From an uncultured Armatimonadota bacterium (GTDB lineage: Bacteria > Armatimonadota > Armatimonadia > Armatimonadales > Armatimonadaceae), in the NCBI GenBank assembly GCA_903881535.1, contig CAIRTT010000267.1, forward strand, positions 1 to 8,747: a DNA stretch of 8,747 bases, in the 5' to 3' direction. The first letter of the stretch is position 1, and each line of letters opens with the position of its first letter. The notes below the pieces were generated by a model. The model searched no databases. It was not told the origin of the DNA and saw only the letters and a list, made by a program, of their open reading frames with translations. Both the position numbers and the translations under genes were made by a program. This document shows, in pieces, positions 6,445 to 8,747 of this stretch.

Positions 6445-6477
6445 AAAAGCCTCCAGTGTAAAAAACGGGGGCTTTTT
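6445..6477. terminator. Bidirectional intrinsic terminator between prfA and the PAP2-like gene
   Basis: AAAAGCCTCC (6445-6454) pairs with GGGGGCTTTT (6467-6476), ten pairs with one G-T, around a 12-nt loop, and ends in TTTTT on the plus strand. On the minus strand the same stem is followed by a T run from the A tract at 6445-6448. It ends prfA 27 nt past its stop and abuts the stop of the convergent gene (6480-6478). Confidence 0.85.
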
Positions 6478-7086
6478 CTATGCGTTGGCCGCTTTTGGAC
6501 CCATCCCGACACGGTCACGAAAGCGCTGTGTGAAAGCCGCAACGGCAAGTCCCAATATCGCGCCCGCCAGGACCTGCAAGCCATAGTGCGCATTGGATTC
6601 CCAGCGGGAATAGCCGATCAGGGCTGCCATTCCGTAAAACGCGAAACCGAACTTTGGGTATTTGTCGGTCAACATCCAGGCCAGCATCGTCACTGCGCAC
6701 GTATGTCCACTCGGAAACCCATCCATACGCTTGCCATCCGGGCGCATCCCCAGCTCAAGCAGCCAGCCAAATGCCGTTGTGATGACCGTACTTACGGCGG
6801 CCCATTTAGCCAGCAGCGTTGTCCCAACCTTGAAAAAGAGTACGATTCCCGCCAGGAATCCGGTTACGCGGATGCACTCGAAGAGACCTTCCCGTCGGTG
6901 ACCTTTTGGTCGATTGAACCAAAGCTCCATGATGCCTAGCGTGAGGAAGGTGTCGTGCACGGGATGCCCGATGGTTCCGGCGAGCTTTGCGATGGCTGGG
7001 TCGCCTGTCTGCGGGAGGACGATGGAGAGAATGGACACCACTACCATCAAAATGGCATACGAATAGTGGCGCTTATGGGAGAGCAT
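6478..7086 (-). CDS. PAP2-like membrane phosphatase
   Basis: This 202-aa protein is mostly hydrophobic, with likely membrane segments near 9-24, 74-108, 128-140, 146-160 and 168-185. The PAP2 signature is recognisable: RPDG 115-118, P125-S-G-H128, then S160-R161 and H167 five residues after the Arg. These form the active site of lipid phosphatases such as phosphatidic acid, undecaprenyl-diphosphate or phosphatidylglycerophosphate phosphatases. Two positions deviate: the Lys normally seven residues before RP is not seen, and the Asp expected four residues after H167 is Q171. The core Arg and His residues remain, so activity is plausible, but the substrate cannot be named. The frame cannot extend upstream because a stop lies four codons before the ATG. 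It has no Shine-Dalgarno and is a single gene. Confidence 0.8.
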   Translation of the reverse strand: MLSHKRHYSYAILMVVVSILSIVLPQTGDPAIAKLAGTIGHPVHDTFLTLGIMELWFNRPKGHRREGLFECIRVTGFLAGIVLFFKVGTTLLAKWAAVSTVITTAFGWLLELGMRPDGKRMDGFPSGHTCAVTMLAWMLTDKYPKFGFAFYGMAALIGYSRWESNAHYGLQVLAGAILGLAVAAFTQRFRDRVGMGPKAANA

Positions 7087-7092
7087 GCGTTG

Positions 7093-7098
7093 ATTCTA
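7093..7098 (-). promoter_or_regulatory. -10-like box before the PAP2-like gene (possible leaderless start)
   Basis: TAGAAT on the minus strand ends 6 nt before the ATG (7086). GGAGG is present but about 19 nt away, too far to act as a ribosome binding site. No -35 box is evident. Confidence 0.35.
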
Positions 7099-7215
7099 CG
7101 CTACGCCTCCAAACGGGATGGTTACGTTGTCCATAATCAAAACAACAGCGAACAAAATTCTGCGGGATTATCGAGTTATACAACGTAGAAGAAACAATAA
7201 TGCCGCCGGTAACCG

Positions 7216-7221
7216 TATAAA
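7216..7221 (+). promoter_or_regulatory. -10-like box before the dinB-like gene (possible leaderless start)
   Basis: TATAAA, 5 of 6 matches to TATAAT, ends 5 nt before the ATG at 7227. The short near-palindrome CGGT-A-ACCG (7207-7215) abuts it and could bind a regulator. AAAGG (7219-7223) is too close to the ATG (3 nt) for a normal ribosome binding site. Confidence 0.4.
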
Positions 7222-7226
7222 GGTGT

Positions 7227-7730
7227 ATGACATTTCAAGCACTGCTAACCCACTTTAAGCGGGAGCGTGAGGCCTTCCGTAACCGCATTGGCAAGCTCGA
7301 ACCGGCACGTGCAGCACACAAACCCGGTGGCGATGTATGGTCCGCTGCACAGGTCATCGGGCACATGGCGATCGCTGAACAGTTCTACGTGAATGCAATC
7401 GTCGAAGCAGCTGAGCTTGGAATCGAAGGCACTCCAACGCAGTCCTTAATAATTCCTATCGGATGCCTAATCATGAACTTGGGTATCCCGATTCCGAATC
7501 CACCCGAAATGGAGCCACCATCGGAGATAGACCTCCAAGAGGCACTTCAAGGCTTTGATTCGGCAGGCGAGGCGTTTATCAGTTGGATGGAAGCTGCAGA
7601 AGATCCAATACATAAGGTGATGGCAAAGGCGGGAAAGCTTGGTAACGTCACCGCGCACCAAATGTTGAAAATCACAGATTCCCACCTGACGTACCATAAA
7701 ATCAGGCTGGAGCGGGCACGCCTGATCTGA
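7227..7730 (+). CDS. DinB-like (DfsB/YfiT-type) four-helix metal-binding protein
   Basis: This 167-aa cytoplasmic protein has the layout of the DinB/YfiT-like superfamily: a first helix (1-25), then W38-S-A-A-Q-V-I-G-H46-M-A-I-A-E with the first metal-ligand His, a Pro-rich loop (86-99), and a C-terminal helix with H153 and H157 (DSHLTYHKIRL). H46 plus H153 and H157 would form the usual three-His site for a divalent metal. H144 is an additional His in the TAHQML stretch. Members act as thiol-dependent transferases or hydrolases (bacillithiol, mycothiol), but many have no known function, and nothing here fixes the substrate. It is a single gene, divergent from the PAP2-like gene and convergent with pnuC. 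It is unrelated to DNA polymerase IV despite the family name. Confidence 0.8.
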   Translation: MTFQALLTHFKREREAFRNRIGKLEPARAAHKPGGDVWSAAQVIGHMAIAEQFYVNAIVEAAELGIEGTPTQSLIIPIGCLIMNLGIPIPNPPEMEPPSEIDLQEALQGFDSAGEAFISWMEAAEDPIHKVMAKAGKLGNVTAHQMLKITDSHLTYHKIRLERARLI

Positions 7731-7758
7731 TCCCCGACTTTATGTAACGGATGAACGG

Positions 7759-8361
7759 TTAGCTACGATGGTTGGACACTGATTTGCGCCACTCACGCAG
7801 GCCTCCGACAGCAATCACGGCGAAAATTGCATACAGAATCACAGTCAGCCATGCGCCCTTTGTCGCATACAGCGCGGTGTATATGACATCCACGATGACC
7901 CAGAGGTGCCACGACTCGATACGACGCTTCATCATTAAAATCTGGGCGGCAACACTGATGCCGGCGCAGCCGGCATCCCAGTACGGGACATGTGCATCCG
8001 TGTAGCGGTCAAAGACAAACCCGATACCGATGCTCGCGATGAGCGTAAGTCCTAAGAAGGACCAGCGCTCGCGCGTGGGTGTCCAGGTCACGGGAAGGTC
8101 AGCTTCCGAATCGCCCGCTTTGTCCTTCTGCCACGCAATCCATCCAAGGATACTGGTGATGAGGAAGAAAACCTGTAGGGTTGCATCCGCGTAGAACTTG
8201 ATTTGGGTAAAGAACACTCCGTACGCGATAATACTGACCAGCCACGCTGGCCAGCAGAGCACGCTGCGCTTTGCCGTAAGCACCACTCCGGCGATTCCAA
8301 AAACCGTCCCAAACCACTCCCAAACCGACATCGCCCGTAGCACTTCAAGTATCGCATCCAT
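7759..8361 (-). CDS. pnuC: PnuC-family nicotinamide riboside / vitamin transporter
   Basis: This 200-aa protein is highly hydrophobic, with about seven membrane segments (near 14-30, 36-52, 58-78, 101-118, 127-143, 152-167 and 170-188) and a polar cytoplasmic loop at 79-99. The family stretch ESWHLWVIVDVIYTALYATKG (149-169) carries the W-x-x-W motif (W151, W154) that stacks on the substrate in PnuC; the Asn usual four residues after the second Trp is D158. PnuC proteins carry nicotinamide riboside by facilitated diffusion, while relatives carry thiamine or riboflavin, so the substrate is not certain. No NAD or thiamine riboswitch can precede it, because the upstream gap to the divergent gene is about 100 nt and a -10-like box sits 6 nt before the ATG. 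Lys- and Arg-rich ends fit an inner-membrane protein. Confidence 0.85.
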   Translation of the reverse strand: MDAILEVLRAMSVWEWFGTVFGIAGVVLTAKRSVLCWPAWLVSIIAYGVFFTQIKFYADATLQVFFLITSILGWIAWQKDKAGDSEADLPVTWTPTRERWSFLGLTLIASIGIGFVFDRYTDAHVPYWDAGCAGISVAAQILMMKRRIESWHLWVIVDVIYTALYATKGAWLTVILYAIFAVIAVGGLREWRKSVSNHRS

Positions 8362-8367
8362 GGGAGC

Positions 8368-8373
8368 AGTCTA
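8368..8373 (-). promoter_or_regulatory. -10-like box before pnuC (possible leaderless start)
   Basis: TAGACT on the minus strand ends 6 nt before the pnuC ATG (8361), the same spacing as at the PAP2-like gene. No -35 hexamer is recognisable. The 6 nt between (GCTCCC) do not form a ribosome binding site. Confidence 0.35.
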
Positions 8374-8464
8374 CCTTTTCGGGCCAATATGGATGCGATG
8401 TAATCCACGGGTGGTTAAAGGTAAACTGCTCGTGAAAGTCTTCACAAAGTTAGCTGGAAAACCA

Positions 8465-8747
8465 ATGAGCCCAACCCTGCTGCACCGCAAGCTGTCCACA
8501 TCCGCGATTGCCGACATCTACACAAAAGTGATGGAAGGTAAACGCCTGAGCTTCGATGATGGTGTGCGTTTGTGGAAGCATCCAAGCCTCACCGATGTCG
8601 GAGCGCTTGCAAACTTGGTGCGCGAAACTAAGAACGGCAACGATACGTTTTATGTGCGCAATCAGCACATCAACTACTCGAACATCTGCAACAAGGGCTG
8701 TAAGTTCTGCTCATTTTATGCGCAAAAGGGCGGGCCAGACCCGTACC
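8465..8747 (+). CDS. mqnE: Radical-SAM enzyme, probably aminodeoxyfutalosine synthase MqnE (N-terminal part)
   Basis: The frame from ATG 8465 stays open to the window edge (94 codons). It begins MSPTLLHRKLSTSAIADIYTKV, continues through RLSFDDGVRLWKHPSLTDVGALA and reaches INYSNICNKGCKFCSFYAQKG. The CNKGCKFC pattern is the CX3CX2C cluster of radical-SAM enzymes that binds the 4Fe-4S centre. The preceding 'FYVRNQHINYSN' and following 'FCSFYAQKG' match the MqnE/MqnC group of the futalosine menaquinone pathway, more like MqnE, which joins a radical from SAM to 3-[(1-carboxyvinyl)oxy]benzoate. MqnC or a CofH-like relative cannot be fully excluded. The frame is also open upstream to GTG 8432 and ATG 8393, but 8465 gives the typical N-terminus. 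Only a weak GGAAA precedes it. A -10-like TAAACT at 8422-8427 could give a leader of about 30 nt. Confidence 0.8.
   Translation, partial: MSPTLLHRKLSTSAIADIYTKVMEGKRLSFDDGVRLWKHPSLTDVGALANLVRETKNGNDTFYVRNQHINYSNICNKGCKFCSFYAQKGGPDPY

Noticed and set aside
7227..7730. DinB as translesion DNA polymerase IV
   Set aside because: The 167-aa four-helix pattern with H46, H153 and H157 belongs to the unrelated DinB/YfiT metal-binding superfamily.
8362..8464. Riboswitch (NAD, thiamine or riboflavin type) upstream of pnuC
   Set aside because: The gap is about 100 nt and shared with a divergent gene; no conserved riboswitch core was recognised, and the likely -10 is 6 nt from the ATG.

Overview
The window is a stretch of ordinary bacterial chromosome, mid-GC, carrying nine complete protein genes and two partial ones at the edges. 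Its housekeeping content points to a free-living bacterium: ribosomal protein L31, release factor RF1, glycolytic aldolase, ribose-5-phosphate isomerase, a PnuC-type transporter, and the start of a radical-SAM enzyme that looks like MqnE of the futalosine menaquinone route. The rpmE - DUF1385 - prfA order, a DinB-like protein and a PHP-type PolX fit lineages such as Armatimonadota. That placement is a guess from gene content; nothing in the sequence proves it. No phage, transposon, plasmid, tRNA, rRNA or CRISPR signal was seen.

Layout. Bases 1-3542 are a leftward block, read fba, then rpiA, polX and a cut-off GNAT acetyltransferase. fba has a strong promoter and a 73-nt leader. A very strong intrinsic terminator sits between fba and rpiA, and no good promoter follows it, so the downstream genes may live on read-through. 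rpiA and polX overlap by ATGA, and the GNAT frame follows the polX stop directly. From 3747 the strand flips. rpmE and DUF1385 are 2 nt apart; then comes a 56/57-bp tandem repeat array of seven copies that runs from the last codons of DUF1385 almost to the start of prfA. prfA and the convergent PAP2-like membrane phosphatase share a bidirectional terminator. dinB-like (+), pnuC-like (-) and mqnE-like (+) follow as single genes.

Three things stand out. First, the PolX protein keeps its HhH repeats and all visible metal ligands of its PHP nuclease domain, but the three catalytic aspartates of the polymerase palm are replaced by Cys, Arg and His. It looks like a polymerase-dead, nuclease-only PolX. 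Second, the array between DUF1385 and prfA has units that each carry a small inverted repeat, occur in two sequence types, and supply the C-terminus and stop codon of DUF1385. Third, prfA, the PAP2 gene, dinB-like and pnuC-like each have a -10-like hexamer 5-8 nt before the ATG and no well-placed Shine-Dalgarno. This suggests leaderless transcripts, in contrast to fba, rpiA and rpmE, which have clear ribosome binding sites.
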